NCBI RefSeq assembly: GCF_002117005.1
Contig: NZ_CP021023.1
Location: 744,001-808,000 of the forward strand
Direction of reading: 5' to 3'
From: Sedimentisphaera salicampi
GTDB lineage: Bacteria > Planctomycetota > Phycisphaerae > Sedimentisphaerales > Sedimentisphaeraceae
DNA: 64,000 nt
Below the pieces are notes generated by a model. That model saw only the letters and a list, made by a program, of their open reading frames with translations, made no database searches and was not told the DNA's origin. Made by a program: the position numbers and the translations under genes. Below, in pieces: positions 1-8,240 of this stretch (the stretch's first letter is position 1; each line of letters opens with the position of its first letter).

Positions 1-244
1 GGGAAGGCGAGCACATAGGCCCAGCCGCATAAAACTGCGTGAACCGAACGCCTTTTTCGGCTAAGCTATCCATATTCGGCGTTTTCAGATCCTCAGCCCC
101 GTAGCAATTCATATCTATTGAGCCTTGGTCGTCTGTATAAATGATAATTACATTGGGCTTTCTTTCAGAGGCTTCGCATATGCCCCTAAAGCTCAAACCT
201 GCTGCTGCAGCTCCTAACCCTTGCAAAAATTTTCTTCTATCCAT
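1..244 (-). CDS. Sulfatase, N-terminal part (runs off the window)
   Basis: Reading leftward from ATG at 242-244 gives a twin-Arg-like or lipoprotein-free export start (MDRRKFLQGLGAAAAGLSF), then NVIIIYTDDQG, the metal-binding strand of type I sulfatases, and at the window edge CSPS, the start of the CxPxR motif whose Cys is converted to formylglycine. The family hydrolyses sulfate esters, here probably on algal or mucin-like polysaccharide. It lies 70 bases downstream of the GH92 gene on the same strand, so the two are probably cotranscribed and act on the same sulfated glycan (inference). Only about 81 codons are visible, so the substrate subfamily cannot be assigned. Export is probably Tat-like because RRKFLQ follows the start closely. 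Confidence 0.85.
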   Translation of the reverse strand, partial: MDRRKFLQGLGAAAAGLSFRGICEASERKPNVIIIYTDDQGSIDMNCYGAEDLKTPNMDSLAEKGVRFTQFYAAGPMCSPS

Positions 245-313
245 TTTATTTATCTCCATTCGTAATTTGATTCAACCATATCATATAAAACTAAAGTTAA
301 AGTAAAAGTTAAG

Positions 314-3310
314 CTACTTTTTTCGGAACAGCTCAGAGTGAGAAAACGGCCTGAAATCTCCATCCGGTTCAGCAACCTCCACGCTCAGCGCCTCATCAAC
401 ATTGCCTTCGAAATAAAGCACCTTAATCTCATGGAAACCGGCCTTTAACGCAGCCATACCATCTGCAGCCTGAGCACCGTGGAAGCCGTCGTTATTAACA
501 ACAAGCTCAGAATTTACATACAGCCTGCTGCCGTCGTCAGATATAGTTTTGAACCTATACATACCTTCCTTTTCGACCTTAAAGTAACCGGTAAATTTGA
601 GGCCGAAATTGTCTCGCCTATTGGTAACTGTTAGATCGATATTATCGCTGGTTCCGCTTTTTTTAACCTTTGAATCTGCAAGGTCTAATACGCTTCTAAA
701 GCTGCCTACATAAACCGAGTAATTCAGTCCGCTGGCAAGCTCATTCCTTGAGATATCTGCCGGTTCTTCAAGGGTTTTTCTTTCAACAAGAGCTGAGAGG
801 GTGTAGCTGGGCATTGCTCCGCGTTTGAATGCTTTTGCCTTTAGCGTTGTAGTTTCGCTGAGCTTAAACGGCTCAGTATAGTGATTTGAGGATTTGTCAG
901 GCTCGCTTCCGTCCAGCGTAAAATATACTTCAGCTTCGCTGTCATCACAGTTGATATTAACAATAATATCTTCAGTAAAAGCCTGATCCAATTCTTTCAG
1001 ATAGGGCATAAGAGTTAGCTCTTTGCCCGGATTTGAAGAAGGTCTTTCCTGCTGAGAAGAGCCCCAACTCTTATTAGGTTCAGAACCCATCTTGAAAACA
1101 AGTTCACCGCCGCCGATTATATCATCGTGATGAATATATGTTTTTGAGTAAGGCCTTCCGTTGAGAGTAACCGATTGAACATAGATATTCTTGTCTGAGT
1201 GGTTTTCAGCTATGATGCGGAATTCTTTTCCGTTTTCAAGATTTATGCTCGCCTCTGGAAACATCGGCGTTCCAAACACATAAATCGGCTGCCCCGGGCA
1301 AACCGGATACATACCCATTGTGCTGAATACATACCATGCAGACATCTGCCCGCAATCATCATTACCGCATAGACCGTCTGGCTGGTCGCTGTAAAGTGTG
1401 TTTACAATCTGAGCAATCTTCTCCTGCGTTTTCCATGGCGACCCAGCATAGGAATATAAATATGCATAGGTGTGGCTGGGCTCATTGCCGTGGGCATACT
1501 GGCCTATCATTCCTGTAATATCAACATCGCTATGTCCGTCTTCGCCCTTAGCAGCTGAGGGATTAAAAAGCTTATCGAGTTTTCCTATAAACGCATCGTC
1601 TCCTCCCATCAGATCGATCAAGCCGTTAACATCGTGAGGAACGAACCAAGTATATTGCCATGAATTAGCTTCAGTATATTCAGAAGCTCCCTGTGAAGGG
1701 AATTTTGCAGGGTCGAAGTTTTGTCTCCAAAAACCGTTTTTATTCTTACCCCGCATAAAACCAGTTGAGACATCAAAGACGTTTCGGTAGTTCTGCGAAC
1801 GACGCTGATACTTTTTCCAGTCTTCAGTTCTTCCAAGATCATCAGCCATTGCAGCTATGCACCAGTCGTCGTAGGCATACTCAAGAGTCCTTGAGACAGA
1901 TTGAGTTCCGCTCTCCAAAGGGATATAGCCATATTTTTTATAGGCTTTAAGACCCTGATGGTCCTGCATCGCCGAGTTTTTCATAGCTTTTAAGGCATAA
2001 GAAGGGTCGTAGCCGCGTATGCCCTTTACCCATGCATCGGCAATTACGGGAATCGAATGGTAGCCGATCATACACCACGTTTCGCCGGAGGCAAGCTCCC
2101 AGTAAGGAAGCAGGCCGCTCTGGTCATATTTCTTCAGCATTGAATGCACAAAATCGTTCGTCCTATCCTGCTCTACGATTGTATAAAGCGGGTGTAAGGC
2201 ACGGAATGTGTCCCAAAGTGAGAAAACTGTGTAGTAATCAAAATCCTCAGCAGTATGAATCTTTTTGTCCATGCCGCGGTATCTGCCGTCAACATCCATA
2301 AATATATTAGGCACAAGGAAGCTGTGGTAAACGGAAGTGTAGAAAGTGCGCTGCTGCGATTCTGACCCGCCCTTCACTTCAAATTTTGAAAGCTGCTTTT
2401 GCCATAGAGACTTGGCCTCGCTGTGAACCTTTTCAAAATCCCATCCCGGACATTCGGCCTGCATATTCTTGGCCGCCCCGTAACAGCTAACATTTGAAAG
2501 GGCAACTTTCACCATTACATTTTGCTTTTCCCTTGCATCAAAACGGAAATATCCCTGAAGGCTCTTTCCTTTCGCCTCCTTGGCAGATTCATCAAGCCGG
2601 CCGTTGATTCTCAAACCGCTTTTCTGAAAAGGACGTGAAAATTCTGCTGTGAAGTAGAGGTAACGATTCTTAGACCAGCCGTTCTTGCGGAAAAACCCCT
2701 GAATCTGACGATTGTCAATAATTTCAATTTCACTCTCAACAATCCTGCCCCAACCGATAATATGAGTAACATCAACGATCACGTTAGCCTTATCTGTCTC
2801 AGGGAAAGTGTATTTATGAAAGCCAACCCTTTCTGTGGCAGTAAGCTCAACATCTATATCATAATCTTCCAGATAAACGCTGTAGTATCCCGGGGAGGCA
2901 TCTTCTCTGTCATGAGAAAATCGTGAGCGGTAGCCTTTTTCCGGATTTTTCTCGCTGCCGGGAACAAGCTTAGGATCTCCAGTTGTAGGCATAAAGAGGA
3001 AATCGCCGTAATCGGGAACGCCCGTTCCACTTAGATGCGTATGACTGAAACCCATAATTGTGCCTTTTTTGTAGTGATAGCCTGAACAGTGATTCCAGCC
3101 TTTATTGTCTGTATCGGGGCTGAGCTGAACCATACCGAAAGGAACAGTTGCACCGGGAAAGGTGTGGCCTACTGTATCTGTTCCGACAAACGGGTTTACC
3201 TTTTGAACAAGCGGAAAATCATCTTTTACGCTTCCCATTTCGCAAAAGGCCGCAAAGGGCGTAAGTAAGAAGCTAAACATTATCATCTGAAAAATTCTTT
3301 TCTTCATCAT
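314..3310 (-). CDS. GH92 family alpha-mannosidase with chitobiase-type and PA14-like C-terminal domains
   Basis: Secreted exo-acting mannosidase (998 residues). A signal peptide occupies residues 1-23. The GH92 N-terminal beta-sandwich follows (about 30-270), with motif NPFVGTDTVGHTFPGA, then the alpha/alpha catalytic barrel (about 290-740) with hallmark motifs SLWDTFRALHP, GNEPSHTYAY and GNDDCGQMSAWYVFSTMGMY. Next is a short chitobiase/hexosaminidase C-terminal-like module (about 790-850, VYFTLDGSEPD) and a PA14-like module (about 870-985, FKTISDDGSRLYVN) that may bind carbohydrate. GH92 enzymes are calcium-dependent and invert alpha-1,2/1,3/1,4/1,6-mannosides. Two adjacent ATGs exist; the second (3305-3307) is better spaced from GGAG. 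Followed by a sulfatase on the same strand. Family call is secure; linkage specificity is not visible. Confidence 0.95.
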   Translation of the reverse strand: MMKKRIFQMIMFSFLLTPFAAFCEMGSVKDDFPLVQKVNPFVGTDTVGHTFPGATVPFGMVQLSPDTDNKGWNHCSGYHYKKGTIMGFSHTHLSGTGVPDYGDFLFMPTTGDPKLVPGSEKNPEKGYRSRFSHDREDASPGYYSVYLEDYDIDVELTATERVGFHKYTFPETDKANVIVDVTHIIGWGRIVESEIEIIDNRQIQGFFRKNGWSKNRYLYFTAEFSRPFQKSGLRINGRLDESAKEAKGKSLQGYFRFDAREKQNVMVKVALSNVSCYGAAKNMQAECPGWDFEKVHSEAKSLWQKQLSKFEVKGGSESQQRTFYTSVYHSFLVPNIFMDVDGRYRGMDKKIHTAEDFDYYTVFSLWDTFRALHPLYTIVEQDRTNDFVHSMLKKYDQSGLLPYWELASGETWCMIGYHSIPVIADAWVKGIRGYDPSYALKAMKNSAMQDHQGLKAYKKYGYIPLESGTQSVSRTLEYAYDDWCIAAMADDLGRTEDWKKYQRRSQNYRNVFDVSTGFMRGKNKNGFWRQNFDPAKFPSQGASEYTEANSWQYTWFVPHDVNGLIDLMGGDDAFIGKLDKLFNPSAAKGEDGHSDVDITGMIGQYAHGNEPSHTYAYLYSYAGSPWKTQEKIAQIVNTLYSDQPDGLCGNDDCGQMSAWYVFSTMGMYPVCPGQPIYVFGTPMFPEASINLENGKEFRIIAENHSDKNIYVQSVTLNGRPYSKTYIHHDDIIGGGELVFKMGSEPNKSWGSSQQERPSSNPGKELTLMPYLKELDQAFTEDIIVNINCDDSEAEVYFTLDGSEPDKSSNHYTEPFKLSETTTLKAKAFKRGAMPSYTLSALVERKTLEEPADISRNELASGLNYSVYVGSFRSVLDLADSKVKKSGTSDNIDLTVTNRRDNFGLKFTGYFKVEKEGMYRFKTISDDGSRLYVNSELVVNNDGFHGAQAADGMAALKAGFHEIKVLYFEGNVDEALSVEVAEPDGDFRPFSHSELFRKK

Positions 3311-3512
3311 TTCTCCATGCTTAAATATTTTAAATTTGAATCACGAAATATATTTCTGCATAAGTTCCATCTTGCGTTGAAATCAATTGTCATATCTGTA
3401 TATCTTAGAAAAGGCCGGATTTCACAATAATACGATTTTTTTATCACAGTTAAAGCTGCTTCTTAAGAAATCATTACTGCTTATCCGTATCACTGGCCGA
3501 ACCCGTTTTTTA

Positions 3513-3701
3513 TCATAATTTCTTAGAAGTTTCGCTGCTCTGTCCAGCAGCGCAGACACGATAGCGATAAGCAGTATTCGGAACAGCGTTTTTATCCTGA
3601 TACATCTGATTGTCGTATTCGCTGCGTGTTGTTTCCCTGAACTGACATCGTTTTGCAGTATGGTGTTTTACCTTCTCAATTAGAACAACCACGTCAAACA
3701 A
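3513..3701 (-). other. Possible fibronectin-III-like remnant in an intergenic stretch
   Basis: The 3311-3814 gap holds no convincing gene. One short open frame (62 codons) ends with YQDKNAVPNTAYRYRVCAAG, which resembles the F-G strand region of a fibronectin type III domain as found in secreted planctomycete enzymes. There is no good ribosome site and no upstream partner, so if real it is the relic of the end of a larger secreted protein. Chance similarity cannot be excluded. Confidence 0.25.
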
Positions 3702-3814
3702 ATGGGCATTGTCCGGCGCAAATCCGGAGCCATTGCCTCTGACACGAGGTGTTTTTTACTTCGGTTTCATCATAAGGCCACAAAATCAAATTTATACAAA
3801 AGATTTTAGACTAT

Positions 3815-5428
3815 CTATTCAGATGCGGGATAAATTCCGCTGTTTTGCCAATTCAGAGCTATATACGCAAAATCGTGGATATCAATCATACAGTCTGGCT
3901 CTCCTTCAGGCCCGCTGACATCAACAGCCTCGCTGTAATCAAGAAGGCAAAGATGTTTATCAGGCTCGGTTAGGTTATTGTAAAGATCCAGAATTTCTGT
4001 ATCAGCCTTTGCATAAGTGTAAACCCGTACATCATCGATCAATCCTTCAAGAGGTGTTCCTCCTGTAACCTGTTCGGCTCCTATTACCAGCGGATTATCA
4101 GAAAGCAACGGCTCTGCATTCGGATATGCTTCAGAGGCATTCTCTTCGCCGTCGATATAGAGCTTCATTTCACCCGTCTCGCCATCATAAGTTGCAGTAA
4201 TCATATGCCACTGCCCATCAGTAACAGCGACATCACTCGTAACTCCGCCTACCTCACGGTAGCCGAAAGTTGCCTGCCCTAATCCATTTGTCTCGATTAC
4301 ATATCCTCGCCATGGGCTGTAGCCATCACGGTCCTGCTTGCATACTAAGCCGTGCCATCCTTCCAGATCAGATTTCATCCAGAAATTAACAGTTAATCCG
4401 AGATGGTAGAAATTGAATGCATCTTCACTGCCCGGAACCTGAACATGCTTTGGGTCGTTAATGAGTGATAAAGCGATTCCGTCTTTACCAGCAGCGAAAA
4501 CTGCCGGCGGGTTAGTATGTGCTGCATCAAATCCGCTCCCGCTGGAATCAGTTAGGTCATTATCCATCTTCCAATGCGCTGCTAGACCTTCCAAAACTAA
4601 ATTCCCCGGCCTTGAATTGAGCGAACTGCCCGTCGAGTTCGTTATCTTACAGAAATACTGCCCTTCATCTGCATTTTGAATATTGGATATCTGCAAGGTA
4701 TCTGTTGAGACTCCGGAATATTTTTCATTGTTCGCCAGAGCAGCAGGCTCGGGATCACCCTGTTTATACCACTGGCAATTCTGAAAATTAGCGGCTTGCA
4801 CCTGAAAAACGGCCGAACCGCCAATCTCTGCCAATTGCAAATCTGGTTCTTTTAAAAAGGTCATAAGGCCCATATCGCCTCGCAGCGCTGCCACCATTCG
4901 GATATGACGGACTCGTTTCAGCTGCCCATCTTCATTGGCATAATTCAAACCATACGGCCAGATATGAGTACTGTCTGCATGAAGCACTGCCTCAGGCCCA
5001 TTAAACTCCTTTACCTGCGAAGTAGCATATTCGCCTGTCCACACATTACCGTCGCGGTTTGCGTCCCAGCTATTATATAGGCCGCTGTACGTCCCCACAC
5101 CTAATGTATGAGAAATCTCATGCAGGGCTGTCCGTGTACTCCTTGACCCGCCAAATTTAATGATTCCCAGTATATTTGCATTGGCTGTCGGCACACCTGG
5201 AGCATAGCGGATAGACAAATTTTTATTAAACGAACCGTACTTATTGTAGAGGTCAACCGCTTCCTTGATGGAAGTTTCGATCTCACTGCGAATATCCGCG
5301 GGCCAATCATCTGGCTGATAAAGTTTATAAGTAATATCAGCCGAAAGCGATGCCGGCCACGCAAAGACATATCCTATTAACACCAGAATAAAAGTGTTCA
5401 AATTCGCTTTGGATGCAAAATAATTCAT
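3815..5428 (-). CDS. Secreted metalloprotease-like protein with Ig-like, LamG and dockerin-like tail
   Basis: 537 residues. A signal peptide covers about 1-30. Residues about 31-195 resemble a zincin: ALHEISHTLGVG contains HExxH, but the residue where metzincins carry the third His (HExxHxxGxxH) is Thr; a later HADSTHIWPYGLNY segment may supply another ligand (inference). Then come an Ig-like domain (about 200-280, ending YFCKITNSTG), a LamG/concanavalin-like domain (about 285-490) and a single dockerin-like calcium motif (about 510-530, DCMIDIHDFAYIALNWQ). The LamG plus tail are nearly identical to those of the protein encoded just upstream (5617-7929), showing recent duplication or conversion. 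Protease activity is unproven; a non-catalytic glycan-binding protein is the alternative. Confidence 0.7.
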   Translation of the reverse strand: MNYFASKANLNTFILVLIGYVFAWPASLSADITYKLYQPDDWPADIRSEIETSIKEAVDLYNKYGSFNKNLSIRYAPGVPTANANILGIIKFGGSRSTRTALHEISHTLGVGTYSGLYNSWDANRDGNVWTGEYATSQVKEFNGPEAVLHADSTHIWPYGLNYANEDGQLKRVRHIRMVAALRGDMGLMTFLKEPDLQLAEIGGSAVFQVQAANFQNCQWYKQGDPEPAALANNEKYSGVSTDTLQISNIQNADEGQYFCKITNSTGSSLNSRPGNLVLEGLAAHWKMDNDLTDSSGSGFDAAHTNPPAVFAAGKDGIALSLINDPKHVQVPGSEDAFNFYHLGLTVNFWMKSDLEGWHGLVCKQDRDGYSPWRGYVIETNGLGQATFGYREVGGVTSDVAVTDGQWHMITATYDGETGEMKLYIDGEENASEAYPNAEPLLSDNPLVIGAEQVTGGTPLEGLIDDVRVYTYAKADTEILDLYNNLTEPDKHLCLLDYSEAVDVSGPEGEPDCMIDIHDFAYIALNWQNSGIYPASE

Positions 5429-5561
5429 AAAATAATACCTAAATTTAATTTGATTTGGTTTTCATGGCTGCAGCGGAAACAATAGGATATAATGCTTTTA
5501 TTGCCATATCTTTACAAAATATGCGGTTTCTCAGTTATCAATTATTTACGCATGATAACGG

Positions 5562-5599
5562 AAAAAATCGGCGGACTCTCAGGCAGAGAGCCCGCCGAT
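5562..5599 (-). terminator. Rho-independent terminator after the 5617-7929 gene
   Basis: On the minus strand ATCGGCGG and GAGAG/CTCTC arms pair with their complements around a short loop, followed by TTTTTT. It lies directly downstream of the 5617-7929 stop codon, so that gene and the 3815-5428 gene are probably separate transcripts. Confidence 0.75.
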
Positions 5600-5616
5600 A
5601 ATAATTATTGATGCTT

Positions 5617-7929
5617 TTATTCAACTACTGGATAAATTCCGCTGTTTAGCCAATTCACAGCTATATATGCGAAATCATGCATATCTATCATGCAGTCTGG
5701 CTCTCCTTCAGGCCCGCTGACATCAACAGCCTCGCCGTATTCAAGCAGGCAGAGCTGTTTATCAGGCTCGGTTAGGTTATTGTAAAGATCGAGAATTTCA
5801 GTGTCAGGCTTAGCATAAGTGTAAACCCTTACATCATCAATCTGCCCTTCAAGAGGAGTTGCGCCTGTAACCTGTTCCGCTCCTATAACCAGCGGATTAT
5901 CTGTAAGCAGAGGAGCTGACTCCGGATAAGCTGCTGAGGCCTTCTCTTCGCCGTCAACATAGAGCTTCATCTCACCTGTTTCACCGTCATAAGTTGCAGT
6001 AATCATATGCCACTGCCCATCAGTAACAGCGACATCACTTGAAATTGAGCCTACTTCACGGAATGTAAAAACTGCCAGCCCTGAGCCGTTTGTCTCGATT
6101 ACAAGGCCTCGCCATGGGCTGTAGCCATCACGGTCCTGCTTGCATACTAAGCCGTGCCAGCCTTCCAGATCAGATTTCATCCAGAAATTAACAGTTAATC
6201 CGAGATGGTAGAAATTAAATGCATCTTCACTGCCCGGAACCTGAACGTGATTCGGGTCGTTAATGAGTGATAAAGCGTTTCCGTCTTTACCAGAAGCGAA
6301 AACTGCCGGCGGGTCGGTATGCGATGCGTCAAAGCCGCTGCCGCTGAAATCAGTGAGGTCATCGTCCATCTTCCAATGTCCTGTTATGCGCTCTGTAACA
6401 AGACGGGCAGTGTCGCTGTAAACGGCCTCTTCAACACCTGATTCATTCCAGATCTGGCAGTAATAGTAGCCTTCATCGCTAACCTGAATGTCTGTGAGGT
6501 CAAGCGAGTTTGTAGCGGGGCTTGCTAAAGGCCCTGCCGGATCGCCTACTGGAGTATCCAGAGGCAGGCCTGTTCCTTCATCAAAGGCCGGCTCTACGCC
6601 GTTACACTTATACCACTGGAACTGCATATCTGTGATGCCCTCGGCCTCAACTGAGAAAGATGCGCTGCCGCCCTGCGGGACAAGCGTATCATCTAAAGAC
6701 TGACTTGTGATCTCAGGGATTGCTGGTACAGTTTCAAAAGTCCAAACCGGGCCTTCAGATACTACATAAGGATCGCCGCCCGGGATATCGTTGGGCTCAC
6801 GGGCATCAACACGCCAAAAGTACTGTGTTCCGTTATCAACATTCTCGGCATTGAAATTAAAATCGTCGGACTGATCTGTTGTATATTTCACTATTGGCAG
6901 ATTTTCCGGCTCTGTGCCTAAATGAACTTCATAAGTGATTCCAAGACCTGCTGCCGAATCTTCCTGCCCCCAAGACAGATCAACCGCCTCTACAGGCAAA
7001 TCGATTGAGTTGTCTGCTGGAGAAGGACTGATTGCCAGATAAGGAGATTCTGCATAGATATTATAAACGCCTTCGCCCATATCTTCATAAACGATAGAAG
7101 AATCTGGAACCGTAGAAGTTATCTGTCCGGCGTCTATGAAGGCCTGAATCGCAGCGGCATCAAGGCCGCTTGTCTCGAGCAGGCCGCCTTTAAGATCTAT
7201 GAAACTGTTTTCCCCTGCGAAAGAAATAGTGCCGGCCTGTACAAGCCCGCCCTGAATGGTCAGTACTGAATCGTTTTGAACGCTCAGGTCTGGGGTTTCA
7301 ACCGTGCCGTTTAGAACCGTCATAGAACCGGTAGCGTTTTGGCCCACGTTAAGCCATTGGGTGGCCGTAATTTTGCCGCCCTTGACCACAGCCTCGCTAT
7401 TGTCGGTCCCTGAATTGGCGCACACGCGAACTCTGGCGGTACTGATTTCACCGCCGGAAATTTCAAGATAACCTTGAGATTGGCTGCCGACGTGAACTTC
7501 CTTACCTGCTCCACTATATAGACCGCCGTTATGGATCCACTGACCGAAAGAGCCCGCTCCGATTCCTAAGGCAGCACTTTGATACCACACACCGCCATTG
7601 AATGTGATGGTTGCGGGTTCATCGAGGCCGACATTAATAGCGCTCCAGTTAGCGCCTGTATAGTTTTGCGAAGGCATCTCATAGTTATACACGCATTGGT
7701 TTACTACATCCACAGGACTTTCGCCAAATCTCATCGAACCGCCGTTGTTGTCTGCCTCGCCGGGGAGTTCGGTCGCATCGACTATGCCATCATTGTAGTC
7801 GCATTTCCAGTTGTCCAAATTAGACCACTCGGAGCTTACAGCACCTTCCCAGTAGTACACTCTAGCCTGCGCAGTGAATGAAAGAAACACTACGGCAGCG
7901 CACATTGTTAAATAATTTAACTTCATCAT
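5617..7929 (-). CDS. Large secreted beta-solenoid/FN3-like/Ig-like/LamG protein with dockerin-like tail
   Basis: 770 residues. A signal peptide (1-22) is followed by a region starting VYYWEGAVSSEWSNLDNW, typical of planctomycete secreted proteins with strand-loop repeats (about 25-270; recurring G-G-x-hydrophobic units such as ISGGEIS and VKGGKI). Next are a fibronectin-III-like domain (about 300-400), an Ig-like domain (about 405-510), a LamG domain (about 515-725) and a dockerin-like motif (about 745-765, DCMIDMHDFAYIAVNWL). No catalytic residues were recognised; the likely role is carbohydrate binding or cell-surface attachment. GAGG lies 5 bases before the first ATG. The last ~260 codons are a near copy of the end of the neighbouring gene at 3815-5428. 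Confidence 0.75.
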   Translation of the reverse strand: MMKLNYLTMCAAVVFLSFTAQARVYYWEGAVSSEWSNLDNWKCDYNDGIVDATELPGEADNNGGSMRFGESPVDVVNQCVYNYEMPSQNYTGANWSAINVGLDEPATITFNGGVWYQSAALGIGAGSFGQWIHNGGLYSGAGKEVHVGSQSQGYLEISGGEISTARVRVCANSGTDNSEAVVKGGKITATQWLNVGQNATGSMTVLNGTVETPDLSVQNDSVLTIQGGLVQAGTISFAGENSFIDLKGGLLETSGLDAAAIQAFIDAGQITSTVPDSSIVYEDMGEGVYNIYAESPYLAISPSPADNSIDLPVEAVDLSWGQEDSAAGLGITYEVHLGTEPENLPIVKYTTDQSDDFNFNAENVDNGTQYFWRVDAREPNDIPGGDPYVVSEGPVWTFETVPAIPEITSQSLDDTLVPQGGSASFSVEAEGITDMQFQWYKCNGVEPAFDEGTGLPLDTPVGDPAGPLASPATNSLDLTDIQVSDEGYYYCQIWNESGVEEAVYSDTARLVTERITGHWKMDDDLTDFSGSGFDASHTDPPAVFASGKDGNALSLINDPNHVQVPGSEDAFNFYHLGLTVNFWMKSDLEGWHGLVCKQDRDGYSPWRGLVIETNGSGLAVFTFREVGSISSDVAVTDGQWHMITATYDGETGEMKLYVDGEEKASAAYPESAPLLTDNPLVIGAEQVTGATPLEGQIDDVRVYTYAKPDTEILDLYNNLTEPDKQLCLLEYGEAVDVSGPEGEPDCMIDMHDFAYIAVNWLNSGIYPVVE

Positions 7930-8021
7930 TATTACCTCTTAAAAAAATTAACTTTTCCAGCTCTACTCAAGCTGAATACTATAACGTTACGCTAATAAAC
8001 AACATTTCAAAGCATAGAAAC

Positions 8022-8105
8022 CTCCGCTAAAGATAAATTAGTAAAAACATTTTCAAAAATCGATTTTCAAATACATTCAAAGGTTTATATCTTAAGGAGT
8101 GCTAT
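8022..8105 (-). promoter_or_regulatory. Duplicated upstream element, copy 1 (probable promoter)
   Basis: About 84 bases here are closely repeated at 12828-12909. Both copies lie roughly 85-95 bases upstream of a minus-strand gene for a secreted protein (5617-7929 here, the sulfatase pseudogene there). On the minus strand the block contains TTGAAA and TATCTT about 15 bases apart, a passable sigma-70-like promoter. The rest of the 7930-8240 gap holds only the GH3 terminator. Confidence 0.5.
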
Positions 8106-8149
8106 TTTTCTCTGCAGAGCAAAAAAAATTAAAAATTTTTCATACAGCG

Positions 8150-8184
8150 TAAAAAGGAGGCTATTCAAATAACGAATAGCCTCC
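8150..8184 (-). terminator. Rho-independent terminator of the GH3 gene
   Basis: Minus strand: perfect 11-base arms GGAGGCTATTC / GAATAGCCTCC around a 7-base loop, then TTTTT. It starts 57 bases after the GH3 stop codon. Confidence 0.85.
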
Positions 8185-8240
8185 CACTCGATCTTTTCAG
8201 TTAAATTAAAGCCTGCTGAAAGATTTGAGCATCTTCTTTC

